Source: Pseudomonadota bacterium (lineage in GTDB: Bacteria > Pseudomonadota > Alphaproteobacteria > Caulobacterales > Caulobacteraceae). From it: a stretch of 64,000 nt of DNA. Positions 1 to 9,202 of the stretch are shown here, in pieces (position 1 is the stretch's first letter; the number at the start of each line of letters is the position of its first letter). The notes under the pieces are model-generated. The model saw nothing but the letters and a program-made list of their open reading frames with translations, searched no databases and was not told the DNA's origin. The stretch covers positions 62,001 through 126,000 of the forward strand of contig JAKBBV010000002.1 of assembly GCA_021808285.1 (NCBI GenBank), read 5' to 3'. A program made the translations under genes and the position numbers.

Positions 1-81
1 TTGGCGCCATGCCTGCGACATGCTCCGTTCATATGGGCGACTCGGCTGGTCCTGGCGACCGGCGTCCTTGGAGATCACGTG

Positions 82-2958
82 GTGGCATTTCGCATTGTTG
101 AGGCGGCGTCCGTGGCGATAATGATAGCTGCGATGGCGTCTCAGCCGACACTCGGCCAGACCTCGAAGCCGACGGTCCTCTTGCCTGCCGAGGCATCAGA
201 CTGGCCTCAGGCCGCCAGTGACCTCAAACCTGATCCCGACGTTCGGTTCGGTGTCCTCGCCAACGGGATGCGCTTTGCGATCATGCGCAATGACACTCCG
301 GCGGGAGAGACCTCGATGCGATTGCGTATCGGATCCGGTTCGCTTGAGGAGAGCGACGCCGAGCGGGGCCTGGCGCACGTTCTCGAGCACATGGCGTTTC
401 GCGGTTCAAAGCAGGTGCCCGCCGGAAACATGATCCGAATTCTGGAACGTGATGGCCTCGCCTTCGGTCCGGACACCAATGCGGAGACTGAGTGGACCCA
501 GACGGTCTATCAACTCGATATCCCGCACACCTCGCCGGACGTCCTGGCCACCGGCCTCATGCTGATGCGTGAGACCGCTGGCAATCTGCTGCTTGATCCC
601 AAGGCTTTGGACACCGAACGCGGGGTCGTCCTTTCCGAAGAACGTTTGCGGGACACGCCGAACTACCGGGCTCTCAAAGCGCAGATCAAGCTATTCCTGG
701 ATGGGCAACTCGCATCCCGGCGCTTTCCCATCGGTCAGACCGACATCATCGAACACGCGCCGGCCAGTCTGCTAAGGACGTTCTATGACGCCAATTACCG
801 GCCGGACCGGGCCACCCTCGTGGTTGTGGGCGATATTGATCCCGAGGCGGTCGAGGCCCGGATCAAGGCCCTGTTCGGCGACTGGCGCGGTGTCGGCGCC
901 GAGACCGCGGCGCCAAACCTCGGTTCACCGCCGCCGCGCGGGCTGACTGTGGCGCAGGCCATCGTGCCGGGCGCGTCGACCCAGACCATGATCGGATGGG
1001 CGCGTCCCTACGACGCCTCGCCGGACACTAAGACCAAGGAGATCCGCGAGACCGTCGAGAACCTCGGCCTTGCAGTGCTCAATCGTCGTCTATCGGTGCT
1101 GGCTCACAGCGCAAAGCCGCCGTTCCTTGGGGCGGACATAGGATCCCAGAATCTCTTCGACTCCGCGAAGGTGACCATTCTGGAGACGGTTTCATCCCCA
1201 CACGACTGGCGTTCCGCTCTTTCGGCTGCCGACCAGGAAGTGCGCCGGATTCTCGCCTATGGCGTTTCTGAAGGCGAACTTGACCGTGAGATCGCAGACA
1301 TGCGCAGCGCGTTGCAGACTGCTGCCGCCGGCGCCGCCACGCGGCCGTCTCCAGGCCTTGCCGACGAGATCGTCCGAACCGTGGACGACAATGAGGTTTT
1401 CACCTCGCCCGCGGAGGATCTCTCCATCTTCGATGCGGCGGTGAAGACTCTCACTCCGGAGGCTGTGAATATCGCTCTGCGGCGGCTTTTCACGGGTGCG
1501 GGGCCCTTGGTGGATGTGGCCTCTCCGGATCCGATTCCAGGGGGCGAGGCGACAATCGGGCAGGCCTTCGAGGCGGCGCAGACGGCGCCTCTCACCCCCC
1601 CGGTGACGCAGACCAAGGTCACCTGGCCCTATGTCGACTTCGGGACTCCGGGGGCCGTGGTGGAAAGGCGGAACATTGCCGATCTTGGCCTGACGGAGGT
1701 GAGGTTCGCTAACGGCGTTCGTCTGACGGTCAAGCCGACGGCCTTCCGCAAGGACCAGATTCTCGTGGCCGTGGACGTGGGCGAAGGGCGTGAGGGCTTT
1801 TCTCGGACAGCGACAAATCCCGCGTGGATGGCTGCGGCCTTCATGCCAGGCGGACTTGGCAAACTGACCTATGAGGACCTGCAAAGGGCCCTGGCAGGCA
1901 AGGTTTATGACCTCAGCTTCTCGGTCAAGGACCGCGCCTTCGCCTTCACAGGTTCGACCCGGCCGGCCGATCTCGACACCGAGCTGCAGCTTGCCGCCGC
2001 GTACATGACCGATCCCGCTTTCCGGACCCCCGCCTTCGAGCAGGCGCGCCAGGACTTGTTGAGTCAGTTGCCGCAGCTCGAGGCCACGCCAGATGGGGTC
2101 TTTGCGCGTTATTCCGGCAAACTTCTGACCGATGGAGATACGCGCTTCGCGTTTCCTGACGCGACACTGCTCAAGGCCGCCAAACCGGATGATCTCAAGG
2201 CTCTCCTCGCCGAGCCTCTGGCGCACGGGCGGGTGGAGATCACCTTGGTCGGAGATGTCACGGTGGATCAGGCGGTGACGGCGGTCAGCCGCACCTTGGG
2301 CGCCCTGCCGCGGCGGCGCCCGATGTCCCCCCCACGAGGCGCGGAGGAGGTGCGTTTTCCGGCTCCGAACGCAGCGCCGCTGGAGCTGCTCGACACCGGC
2401 CGACCGGACCAGGCTCTGGCGACGATCGCCTGGCCGATGACCGGATTCTTCACCGACATGAAGGCGTCGCGCGCTGAAATGCTGACCGGCGAGGTTCTGC
2501 AGAACCGACTGATCGACAAAATCCGGATCGCTGAGGGTAAGACCTATAGCCCTGAGACTGAAGTCGACCTCTCTCAGAGCTTTCCGACCTACGGCTTCGC
2601 CCTCGCCCAAGTGGAAGTGCCGCCGGCCGAGATCCCCGCCTTCTTCGCTTCGGCCAAGGCGATCGCTGCAGATATGGCTCAAAAAGGGGTGACGGCCGAC
2701 GAGCTTGAGCGCGCCCGCAACCCTCGCATCGCGGGGATCAAGCGTTCTCAACTTACCAACGACTATTGGCTGATCGATCTCGAAGGGGCCCAAACTGACC
2801 CGCGCCGGCTCGACCTGATCCGCTCGACCATTCCTGATTATGAGGCGGTGACGACGTCTGATATCCAGAGGTCCGCGCGGGTCTGGCTTACCCCATCCCG
2901 AGCCTGGGAGCTTGAGATCCACGCTGCGGCCTCGCCTGCTGGTCCGGCCACGCCTTGA
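82..2958 (+). CDS. Exported M16 (insulinase/PqqL-like) zinc peptidase
   Basis: Two-domain M16 metallopeptidase of about 958 residues, expected to degrade peptides in the periplasm. The inverted zinc motif HxxEH is visible as HVLEH at residues 99-103, with a downstream conserved Glu-rich segment (ERGVVLSEE) that should supply the third zinc ligand. The C-terminal half, from about residue 500, repeats the M16 fold without the zinc motif, as is usual for the family. The chosen GTG start follows a GGAG ribosome site 8 bases upstream and gives a hydrophobic, signal-peptide-like N terminus ending near TLGQ. The frame stays open leftward to base 1, so an earlier TTG start or a start outside the window cannot be excluded. 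It overlaps nothing; the Mrp ATPase follows after about 46 bases and may be co-transcribed. Confidence 0.9.
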   Translation: MAFRIVEAASVAIMIAAMASQPTLGQTSKPTVLLPAEASDWPQAASDLKPDPDVRFGVLANGMRFAIMRNDTPAGETSMRLRIGSGSLEESDAERGLAHVLEHMAFRGSKQVPAGNMIRILERDGLAFGPDTNAETEWTQTVYQLDIPHTSPDVLATGLMLMRETAGNLLLDPKALDTERGVVLSEERLRDTPNYRALKAQIKLFLDGQLASRRFPIGQTDIIEHAPASLLRTFYDANYRPDRATLVVVGDIDPEAVEARIKALFGDWRGVGAETAAPNLGSPPPRGLTVAQAIVPGASTQTMIGWARPYDASPDTKTKEIRETVENLGLAVLNRRLSVLAHSAKPPFLGADIGSQNLFDSAKVTILETVSSPHDWRSALSAADQEVRRILAYGVSEGELDREIADMRSALQTAAAGAATRPSPGLADEIVRTVDDNEVFTSPAEDLSIFDAAVKTLTPEAVNIALRRLFTGAGPLVDVASPDPIPGGEATIGQAFEAAQTAPLTPPVTQTKVTWPYVDFGTPGAVVERRNIADLGLTEVRFANGVRLTVKPTAFRKDQILVAVDVGEGREGFSRTATNPAWMAAAFMPGGLGKLTYEDLQRALAGKVYDLSFSVKDRAFAFTGSTRPADLDTELQLAAAYMTDPAFRTPAFEQARQDLLSQLPQLEATPDGVFARYSGKLLTDGDTRFAFPDATLLKAAKPDDLKALLAEPLAHGRVEITLVGDVTVDQAVTAVSRTLGALPRRRPMSPPRGAEEVRFPAPNAAPLELLDTGRPDQALATIAWPMTGFFTDMKASRAEMLTGEVLQNRLIDKIRIAEGKTYSPETEVDLSQSFPTYGFALAQVEVPPAEIPAFFASAKAIAADMAQKGVTADELERARNPRIAGIKRSQLTNDYWLIDLEGAQTDPRRLDLIRSTIPDYEAVTTSDIQRSARVWLTPSRAWELEIHAAASPAGPATP

Positions 2959-3004
2959 GCGTGCGCTGACGCTAACGGCCCGCGCCCCCTATCTGGAGTC
3001 GCCT

Positions 3005-4132
3005 GTGACATCACGCGTGATCGGTATGAACGCTTCACTCGAGCCCCTGCGTGAGGCGGCTGTCGCCGCGCTGAACGGGCTTGCCGATCCCATTACTGGG
3101 CAAGGTCTCGTGGCCAGCGGCCGCCTTGGCGGCCTCGATATCGCCCATGGCCGCATCACCTGCGTCATCGAGGTTTCGGCGGGCGAGGCGCCGCGTTTTG
3201 CGGAGGTCTGCGACGCGGCGGAGAAAGCTCTCGCGGACCTGCCTGGCGTTTCTCGCGCCCAGGTTGTCCTAACCGCGCCCGCCGACCGCTCTGCGCCCCC
3301 ACGGCGCGCCGCCCAGATCTCGGGCGACCCAAAGGCCGAGTCCGGCGGTCTGCCGCCGGCGCGTCGGCTCCCCAGCGTCCGCCGGGCTCTAGCGGTGGCG
3401 AGCGGGAAGGGCGGGGTCGGCAAATCCACTGTGGCCGTCAATCTAGCCTGCGCCTTCGCGCGCCTGGGACTGAAGACCGGACTTCTAGATGCCGATATCT
3501 ATGGTCCGTCCGCACCGCGCATGCTGGGCCTTTCCGAGTCGCCGGCCTTTGTCGACGGCAAGCTTGAGCCGCTTGAGGCCCACGGGATCGAGGCCATGTC
3601 CATCGGCTTGCTGGTGCCAGAGGATGCAGCCATGATCTGGCGTGGGCCCATGGCGTCCCAGGCCCTGCGCCAGATGCTTCAGGAGGTGCGCTGGGGCGGT
3701 TCGGAAGGCCTGGACATGCTGGTCATCGACATGCCGCCGGGCACTGGCGATATCCATCTGACCCTCGCCCAGACCCTTGCGGTGGATGGGGCGGTGATCG
3801 TCTCGACCCCGTCAGAGGTCGCGCTGGCGGATGCGCGCCGGGCCCATGCCATGTTCGCGAAGATGAGGCCCGCCGTTCCGGTCCTTGGGCTCGTCGAAAA
3901 CATGGCCTTCTTTCCAGACCCGGCGACGGGGGCGCCGATTCCGATCTTCGGTCACGGCGCGGCGCGGGACGAGGCGGGGCGGCTCGGCGTCCCCTTCCTG
4001 GGGGAGATTCCTATCGATATGGCTCTGCGCGCGGGCGGCGACCAGGGCGCTCCACTCGCGGCCACAAGCCCGAGGAGCGACGCGGCCGAGCGTTTTGTGG
4101 CAATCGCCAAGGGTCTGATGGCGCGGACGTGA
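3005..4132 (+). CDS. Mrp/NBP35-type P-loop ATPase (ApbC-like Fe-S carrier)
   Basis: Cytosolic Mrp/ApbC-family ATPase, about 375 residues, whose relatives bind and transfer Fe-S clusters. It has an N-terminal DUF59/MIP18-like domain of about 80 residues, a variable proline/arginine-rich linker, then a MinD-type ATPase with deviant Walker A SGKGGVGKST and the DMPPGTGD switch. The family's usual C-terminal CxxC after the ENM motif is replaced by FPDPATG, so the cluster-bridging cysteines are missing at that position. GTG at 3005 is chosen because GGAG stands six bases before it; ATG 3026 is an alternative. It follows the M16 peptidase on the same strand and converges on the membrane protein at 4145. 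Confidence 0.9.
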   Translation: MTSRVIGMNASLEPLREAAVAALNGLADPITGQGLVASGRLGGLDIAHGRITCVIEVSAGEAPRFAEVCDAAEKALADLPGVSRAQVVLTAPADRSAPPRRAAQISGDPKAESGGLPPARRLPSVRRALAVASGKGGVGKSTVAVNLACAFARLGLKTGLLDADIYGPSAPRMLGLSESPAFVDGKLEPLEAHGIEAMSIGLLVPEDAAMIWRGPMASQALRQMLQEVRWGGSEGLDMLVIDMPPGTGDIHLTLAQTLAVDGAVIVSTPSEVALADARRAHAMFAKMRPAVPVLGLVENMAFFPDPATGAPIPIFGHGAARDEAGRLGVPFLGEIPIDMALRAGGDQGAPLAATSPRSDAAERFVAIAKGLMART

Positions 4133-4144
4133 TCTTGGTAGGGC

Positions 4145-4924
4145 TCAGCTGTGGATCGGCCAAAGGGCGATGACCGGGCGCATCGCCGCGCTCCAAGCGG
4201 GATCGCCGTAGAGGAAGGAGGCCGCATACTCGGCGCCCAGAAGGCCTGCGGCGCCGACGACGAAGACCGGGTGGAGACGCCCACGCCGGACAAGGTCCCA
4301 GGTCGCCATCGCGACGATCAGCATGACATTGCCGTAGAAATATTCCACGAAGCGGCCGAAAGTGTCGTGAGCGTCGGCGTTAAGGTCTCCCAGCGCTACC
4401 CGGACATTATACAGCAGGCGGGAGAATCCAGGGTCCGCGAGGGAGATGTTGGCCAACAACATCAGGCGCTTATGCAAGGCGGGCCGTGATCGGTAGGCGA
4501 GAGCCGCGCCCGTGAGGATCACAAGGCCCCCGAGGTCGACAAGGTTCACGGCCAGGAGACTGCCGGGATGCTTCGAGCTAGGCGCCAACTGAGCCGCATA
4601 GGTCAGGCCGGCGACGACGCCCATGATCACCATGACGCCGATCCAGCCGACAGCCAAGCGGCCAAGCTTCATGTGCAGGTCGACCCGATCGCGGTTCACG
4701 AGCACGATCTGGGCCGTGAGAATGAACATCCACGCCGTGAAGACCAGGGCGTGGAGGTGAATGACGATTGAGGCGGCCGGCCGTTGCGCGAGAAAGCTCG
4801 GAATGTCGGATGCGAACCCGGCTAATGAGCCGATCCAGAAAATCGCAAGCCAAAGCAGATAGATCTTTCGGTCGCTTTGGGGCTCCAAATCCCAGGCATC
4901 CGCCTGCGCCGTGATCGACGTCAT
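4145..4924 (-). CDS. Polytopic membrane protein, unknown function
   Basis: Integral membrane protein of about 259 residues with some six or seven predicted hydrophobic segments. Histidines fall at membrane boundaries (HLHALVF, LHMKLGR), a pattern shared with small DUF2306-like or cytochrome b561-like membrane proteins. I cannot assign it to a named family with certainty. The second possible Met (ATG 4924) is preferred over an upstream one because GGGGGAC lies just before it. It is encoded convergently with the Mrp ATPase (12-base gap) and lies downstream of the first GPH symporter on the same strand. No substrate or enzymatic role can be read from it. Confidence 0.75.
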   Translation of the reverse strand: MTSITAQADAWDLEPQSDRKIYLLWLAIFWIGSLAGFASDIPSFLAQRPAASIVIHLHALVFTAWMFILTAQIVLVNRDRVDLHMKLGRLAVGWIGVMVIMGVVAGLTYAAQLAPSSKHPGSLLAVNLVDLGGLVILTGAALAYRSRPALHKRLMLLANISLADPGFSRLLYNVRVALGDLNADAHDTFGRFVEYFYGNVMLIVAMATWDLVRRGRLHPVFVVGAAGLLGAEYAASFLYGDPAWSAAMRPVIALWPIHS

Positions 4925-4995
4925 CCTTGGTCCCCCAACCATGCCGCGCTCTCGAGTGGAAAGCTCGGTCACAGACAGTCCTCAACCTGTCAATC

Positions 4996-6456
4996 CTACT
5001 GGCTCCGATTCGGGGCCAGATTCGAGGATACCCCGACGAGGGACTCCGCCGCCGCAGCCCGCGACAGCGCGGAGTCGCGCGCCTCAAGCTCGGCGCGGAT
5101 CAGGGCGTGTCTCTTGGCGTCTAGCCTGTAGCCGAAGAAGAGCAGTCCGCCGATGCCGACAAGAATGATCGGCGCGAATAGGTAGCACATCTCAAGGCCG
5201 AAGATGGCGTGAGGCGTATTGATAGCCCCTTCCTTGCCGTTGAAGCCGACCGCCTTGAGGATGGGGAAGACGATCACGACCGTGATCACAGTGCCGATCT
5301 TTGTCGTCGTGGTCACCAGGGAGAAGAACACGCTGGTCATATCCGCGCCCTTGGCGAGTCGCTCCTCATCGACCACATCGGCGACCATCGCGCGAATGAG
5401 GAGGAGGAAGGCGCTGGCGCAGAAGCCGACGCAAGTCATGCCGATCGCAGTGGGCAGCGTCTGGGCCAGATCATGGCCCGGCCAGACCCGGGGCAAGGCC
5501 ATGAGAGCCGTCTGGCAAATGGCGTAGGCCACACAAGCGAGCTGAACGGTCCGGTGTTTGCCAAGCCTCTGCGCCACGCGACCCCAGAAGGGCGCCCCGA
5601 CGAGGCCCGCACCTATATAGAAGATCAGCAGAAGGCCGACTTCGGTGGTCGTGAAGCCCTTTGCCTCATGGAAAAAATATACATAGAGCGGCGCGGTCGT
5701 GCCTGGTCCGAGCGTCAGGACAAGATCAGCCAGAACGACCCGGAGAAGTGACCCGTTCGACAAGGCGCGGATGAAGTCCATGGGCTTGAACCGCACATGC
5801 GCGGCGCGTGGCGTGGCGCTGCGGTCGGGCGTGAAAAGCATGCAGATCAGCGATGCCACCGGAATGGCGACGACAAAGATCATGGCCACGGCTGGCATGC
5901 TTCCGGCATTGCCAAGGACGATGGCGCCATGGGTGATCAAGGGCAGGAGGAGGAGGCCAACCGAGCCAAGAACGGCTAAGCCTTGGGTGATCCCATAAAC
6001 CCGCGAGCGCCCGTCATAGGAGGGCGAAAGGGCTGCCGACCACGCAGCCAACACCAGGGTGATGATGGAGACGCCGGCATAGGCGGTGAGCAACCAGACG
6101 ATCAGATAGCCCGCGCTTGGCGCCGCTGGGGGATCGAGCAGTTTCCAGCTCCCGTACATCGCGACCGGCGTACCGAGGATCAGCCAAGGACGATAGCGCC
6201 CGATCGGTGTCCGGGTCCGATCCATGGCCAGTCCCAGGAACGGGTCGAGCCAGATGTCGAAGAAGCGCACGGTGGCGATGGCCCCCGCCACGGCGATGAA
6301 GTCGGCGCCGAGGCTGACATAAAATCTGGGGAGATAGACTCCGAACACCACCACCATGGCGGCCAAGGGCAGCCCAGGAAGCGAGAAGGCCGTAAGCGTG
6401 GAGAGCGGCACGGGTTTGTCGGGGCTCTGCGCGCTGGCGGCCAGGGTCAAGGGCAT
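4996..6456 (-). CDS. GPH-family (MelB-like) cation symporter, copy 1
   Basis: Twelve-helix major facilitator of the glycoside-pentoside-hexuronide:cation symporter family, about 486 residues, in the inner membrane. The family signature is clear between helices 2 and 3 (LDPFLGLAMDRTRT followed by GRYRPW). Substrate cannot be deduced: GPH members move sugars but some alphaproteobacterial clades carry other organic solutes. ATG 6456 overlaps a GGAGG only two bases upstream; TTG 6465 is the alternative start. A paralogue lies immediately upstream on the same strand (6580-8001), so the pair likely arose by duplication and may be one transcript. Confidence 0.85.
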   Translation of the reverse strand: MPLTLAASAQSPDKPVPLSTLTAFSLPGLPLAAMVVVFGVYLPRFYVSLGADFIAVAGAIATVRFFDIWLDPFLGLAMDRTRTPIGRYRPWLILGTPVAMYGSWKLLDPPAAPSAGYLIVWLLTAYAGVSIITLVLAAWSAALSPSYDGRSRVYGITQGLAVLGSVGLLLLPLITHGAIVLGNAGSMPAVAMIFVVAIPVASLICMLFTPDRSATPRAAHVRFKPMDFIRALSNGSLLRVVLADLVLTLGPGTTAPLYVYFFHEAKGFTTTEVGLLLIFYIGAGLVGAPFWGRVAQRLGKHRTVQLACVAYAICQTALMALPRVWPGHDLAQTLPTAIGMTCVGFCASAFLLLIRAMVADVVDEERLAKGADMTSVFFSLVTTTTKIGTVITVVIVFPILKAVGFNGKEGAINTPHAIFGLEMCYLFAPIILVGIGGLLFFGYRLDAKRHALIRAELEARDSALSRAAAAESLVGVSSNLAPNRSQ

Positions 6457-6579
6457 ATCCTCCAATGTCCGATCAGGCGTCGGTCCACGGCCATCTTGCC
6501 GCTGTCGCCTCTGCTTTCTTCTTGAGTGAATGAAAAGGCGCAGGGCCCGTCGCGCAAGCGCTTTTTGGCCAGGACGGCC

Positions 6580-8001
6580 TCAGGCCCGGCCAGCGACCCG
6601 GCCGCCTGCGGTCGTTCCGCCGAGGCCCTCAAGCACGGGCGCCTCGGTATCGGCCGCGTCCAGAATGGCGAGCTGGCGGCGAATCTCAGCATGTCGTTGA
6701 GAATCCAGGCGGTAGCCGATGAAACAGGCCGCGCCGACCATGACGAAGACGATCGGTCCGATGATATAAACCATCTCCATGCCATGGATCGCGGCGGGTG
6801 CATTTACCGCCCCCTCCTTCGCACGATAGCCGATCCAGCCCAGGACGCTGAAGGAAAAACCTATCGACAGCGCGCTGGCGACTTTCTGGGTGGTCGTGAT
6901 CATGGCATAGAGCAGGCCGATGCGGTTTTTGCCCTTTTCCAACCGGATGGCGTCGCCGACGTCCGCCACCATCGCCCGGTCGAGCAGGGGAAAGCACGAG
7001 GCCGCGAAGCCCAGCAGAAACATGAGGACAACATTCTCGGCGAAGGCGCCCCTGGGAGTGGAGGCGATGACCATAAGCCCGAGTGAATAGGCAGCGGCGG
7101 CGCTCATCAAGGTTACGTGCTTGCCGATCCGGCGGGCCAGCAGGCTGAGCAGCGGCGCCCCGGCGACGCCAGCCGCCACATAGATAAACAGGAGAAGACT
7201 GGAATTAGCTGTCGTGAAACCGCGCGCGTCGTGGAAATAGAATAGATAGAGGGCGGCCATCCATCCCGGGCCCATGGCGAGGCAGAAGTCCGCCAGGATG
7301 ATCCGGGCCATCTCCGGACGAAGGATCATTTCCAGATAGTCTCGCAGCCGATAGGTTTCGCCAGCCTTCTCGGCAACCACCTTTTCCGGTGTGCTCAGTA
7401 GAGCGAGGACAACGCCCAGGGGAATCGAGAGCACCACGAGCCAGCCCATGGCCCCGACATCGCCGGCGCCGCTGGAGCCATCGCGGCGCGCCATGAGAAT
7501 CGGCAGGCACAGCGCCATGGCCGCGCCGATCACACCCATGAACTGGATCGCCCCGAAGACGCGCGAGCGCTCATGGTAATTGACTGCGATCACGGAGGCC
7601 CAAGAGGCGTGCGACAGGGTCGTCAGTGAGCTGCCCACATAATAGACCAGTAGCCAGGCCAGCATGTAGACAAGGCTGACATGGGCGCGAGGCTCGAACA
7701 GCATATAGGTCCCTGCAGCCAGGACAGGCGCCCCCAGGACGAGCCAGACGCGATAGCGCCCAAAGCGCGTGCGGCTGCGATCCATAACCACGCCGATCAC
7801 CGGGTCGAGCAGGGTGTCGCTGAGGCGGATCATCGAGAAGGCGAGGCCGACCGTGGCGAGGCCCAGTCCGATATGGCCCGCATAGTAGCGGGGCAGATAA
7901 ACACCCAGCGCCACCGCCAGAGCGCCCACGCCGAATCCGGGCGTAGAGAAACTGAGAAGTCGCGGAAGGGATAGCCGAAAATCCGGTTCGCTCGCCGCCA
8001 T
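6580..8001 (-). CDS. GPH-family (MelB-like) cation symporter, copy 2
   Basis: Second GPH symporter, about 473 residues, with the same signature (LDPVIGVVMDRSRT then GRYRVW) and the same N-terminal pattern as copy 1 (VYLPRFY versus VYLPRYY), showing common ancestry. The two are well diverged, so they probably take different substrates. It precedes copy 1 by 123 bases in the transcription direction. Start is uncertain between ATG 8001 and GTG 8019; ATG 8001 has GGAGAG upstream. The C-terminal tail ends in a short glycine/arginine-rich stretch. The SDR gene upstream is on the same strand. Confidence 0.85.
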   Translation of the reverse strand: MAASEPDFRLSLPRLLSFSTPGFGVGALAVALGVYLPRYYAGHIGLGLATVGLAFSMIRLSDTLLDPVIGVVMDRSRTRFGRYRVWLVLGAPVLAAGTYMLFEPRAHVSLVYMLAWLLVYYVGSSLTTLSHASWASVIAVNYHERSRVFGAIQFMGVIGAAMALCLPILMARRDGSSGAGDVGAMGWLVVLSIPLGVVLALLSTPEKVVAEKAGETYRLRDYLEMILRPEMARIILADFCLAMGPGWMAALYLFYFHDARGFTTANSSLLLFIYVAAGVAGAPLLSLLARRIGKHVTLMSAAAAYSLGLMVIASTPRGAFAENVVLMFLLGFAASCFPLLDRAMVADVGDAIRLEKGKNRIGLLYAMITTTQKVASALSIGFSFSVLGWIGYRAKEGAVNAPAAIHGMEMVYIIGPIVFVMVGAACFIGYRLDSQRHAEIRRQLAILDAADTEAPVLEGLGGTTAGGRVAGRA

Positions 8002-8164
8002 CACGCCGTCACTCTCCACCCCTCGCTTCTAAGGCCCACCCTCAGGCCCCGCCCTACGGGCGTCGATCCCGGAATGCCGTCGGCTCTCCTGGCCGCCTTG
8101 TCTCTAAGCGGAGGCGCCTCATCTCGTTATGCGAGACAGCAGGACTCCGCCACACGGTCTGTCT

Positions 8165-9070
8165 TCAACTCTCCGCCATCTTGCGGAAGAACTTCTGCGT
8201 TTGTTCGCCCCCGGCCACATAGGCCTTTTGTCTGGATTCGTCGGCGATCGCCCCGAAATGGTCGCGAACGCCCTCGGCGGAAAGCGCGGACCCCTTCAGA
8301 TAGACCCCCTCGGTCTCAACGATCCTCGCCATGGCGAAGGCGCCTGCGCCGGCGGTCAGAATCGCCCCTGTGGGCGCCTCGTCCGAACACAGGAACATGA
8401 CGGCGGGGGTCACGGCCTCAGGCGCCAGGCGGGCGATCATCTCCGGCGGCATGAGGTTCTCGGTCATGCGCGTCGCCGCTACAGGCGAGATGGCGTTGAC
8501 GTGGATATTATTCTTCTGTCCCTCGAGTTTGAGGGTGTTCATGAAGCCCACAACGCCAAGCTTGGCTGCGCCGTAATTGGTCTGGCCGAAATTGCCGTAG
8601 AGCCCCGAGGATGAGGTGGTGACGACGATTCGCCCATAGTTCTGGGTGCGCATGATCTCCCATACGGCCTTGACCGGCTTGACCGTGCCCATGAGGTGCA
8701 CGTCCAGCACGAAGCTGAAATCCTGGATCTCCATCTTTGAGAACGACTTGTCGCGTAGCACCCCGGCATTGGCGATAAGGATGTCCACACGGCCCCACCG
8801 GTCCATGGCGTCCGCCACCATGCGGGCCACGCCCGCATCATCCGTCACGGAGGACCCGTTAGCGATCGCCTGGCCGCCCATCGCCTCGATCTCGGCCACC
8901 ACCGCCTTGGCGGCGTCGGATGATCCGCCCGAGCCGTCCATCGACCCGCCCAGATCATTGACCACCACCTTGGCTCCGCGCCGGGCCAGCTCCAGGGCGT
9001 GTTGGCGACCGAGGCCACCGCCAGCGCCGGTGACGATCGCCACCTTGTCGTCAAAACGCATCTCGGCCAT
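8165..9070 (-). CDS. SDR oxidoreductase, MFE-2 hydroxyacyl-CoA dehydrogenase-like
   Basis: Short-chain dehydrogenase of about 301 residues. Visible motifs in order: cofactor loop TGAGGGLG, the acidic VNDLGG segment, NAG (in IANAGVL), catalytic Ser in TTSSSG and YGAAK with the catalytic Tyr and Lys. The long insert after VNDLGG (rich in Gly and Ser) is typical of the SDR domain of peroxisomal multifunctional enzyme type 2, which oxidises 3-hydroxyacyl-CoA. Substrate here is therefore inferred to be an acyl-CoA or steroid-like alcohol. ATG 9070 is preferred because GAGGAG precedes it. It lies upstream of the two GPH symporters and downstream of the serine hydrolase, all leftward, suggesting a catabolic operon. 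Confidence 0.88.
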   Translation of the reverse strand: MAEMRFDDKVAIVTGAGGGLGRQHALELARRGAKVVVNDLGGSMDGSGGSSDAAKAVVAEIEAMGGQAIANGSSVTDDAGVARMVADAMDRWGRVDILIANAGVLRDKSFSKMEIQDFSFVLDVHLMGTVKPVKAVWEIMRTQNYGRIVVTTSSSGLYGNFGQTNYGAAKLGVVGFMNTLKLEGQKNNIHVNAISPVAATRMTENLMPPEMIARLAPEAVTPAVMFLCSDEAPTGAILTAGAGAFAMARIVETEGVYLKGSALSAEGVRDHFGAIADESRQKAYVAGGEQTQKFFRKMAES

Positions 9071-9202
9071 GGGCGGTCTCCTCATTCATAGGTCGCGTCG
9101 GCTATGATCGCGCTGCGGGGTTCATGGGCAAAAGCCGCCAGGGCCGTCAAGCGCGAAGGCGGTCTTTCGCTGAGGAGGAGAGGCCGGGGCCGATCGTCCG
9201 GC

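Noticed and set aside
1192-2922. 576-codon open frame on the minus strand
   Set aside because: Antisense to the M16 peptidase; no family resemblance, arginine/histidine-rich shadow of GC-rich third-position bias.
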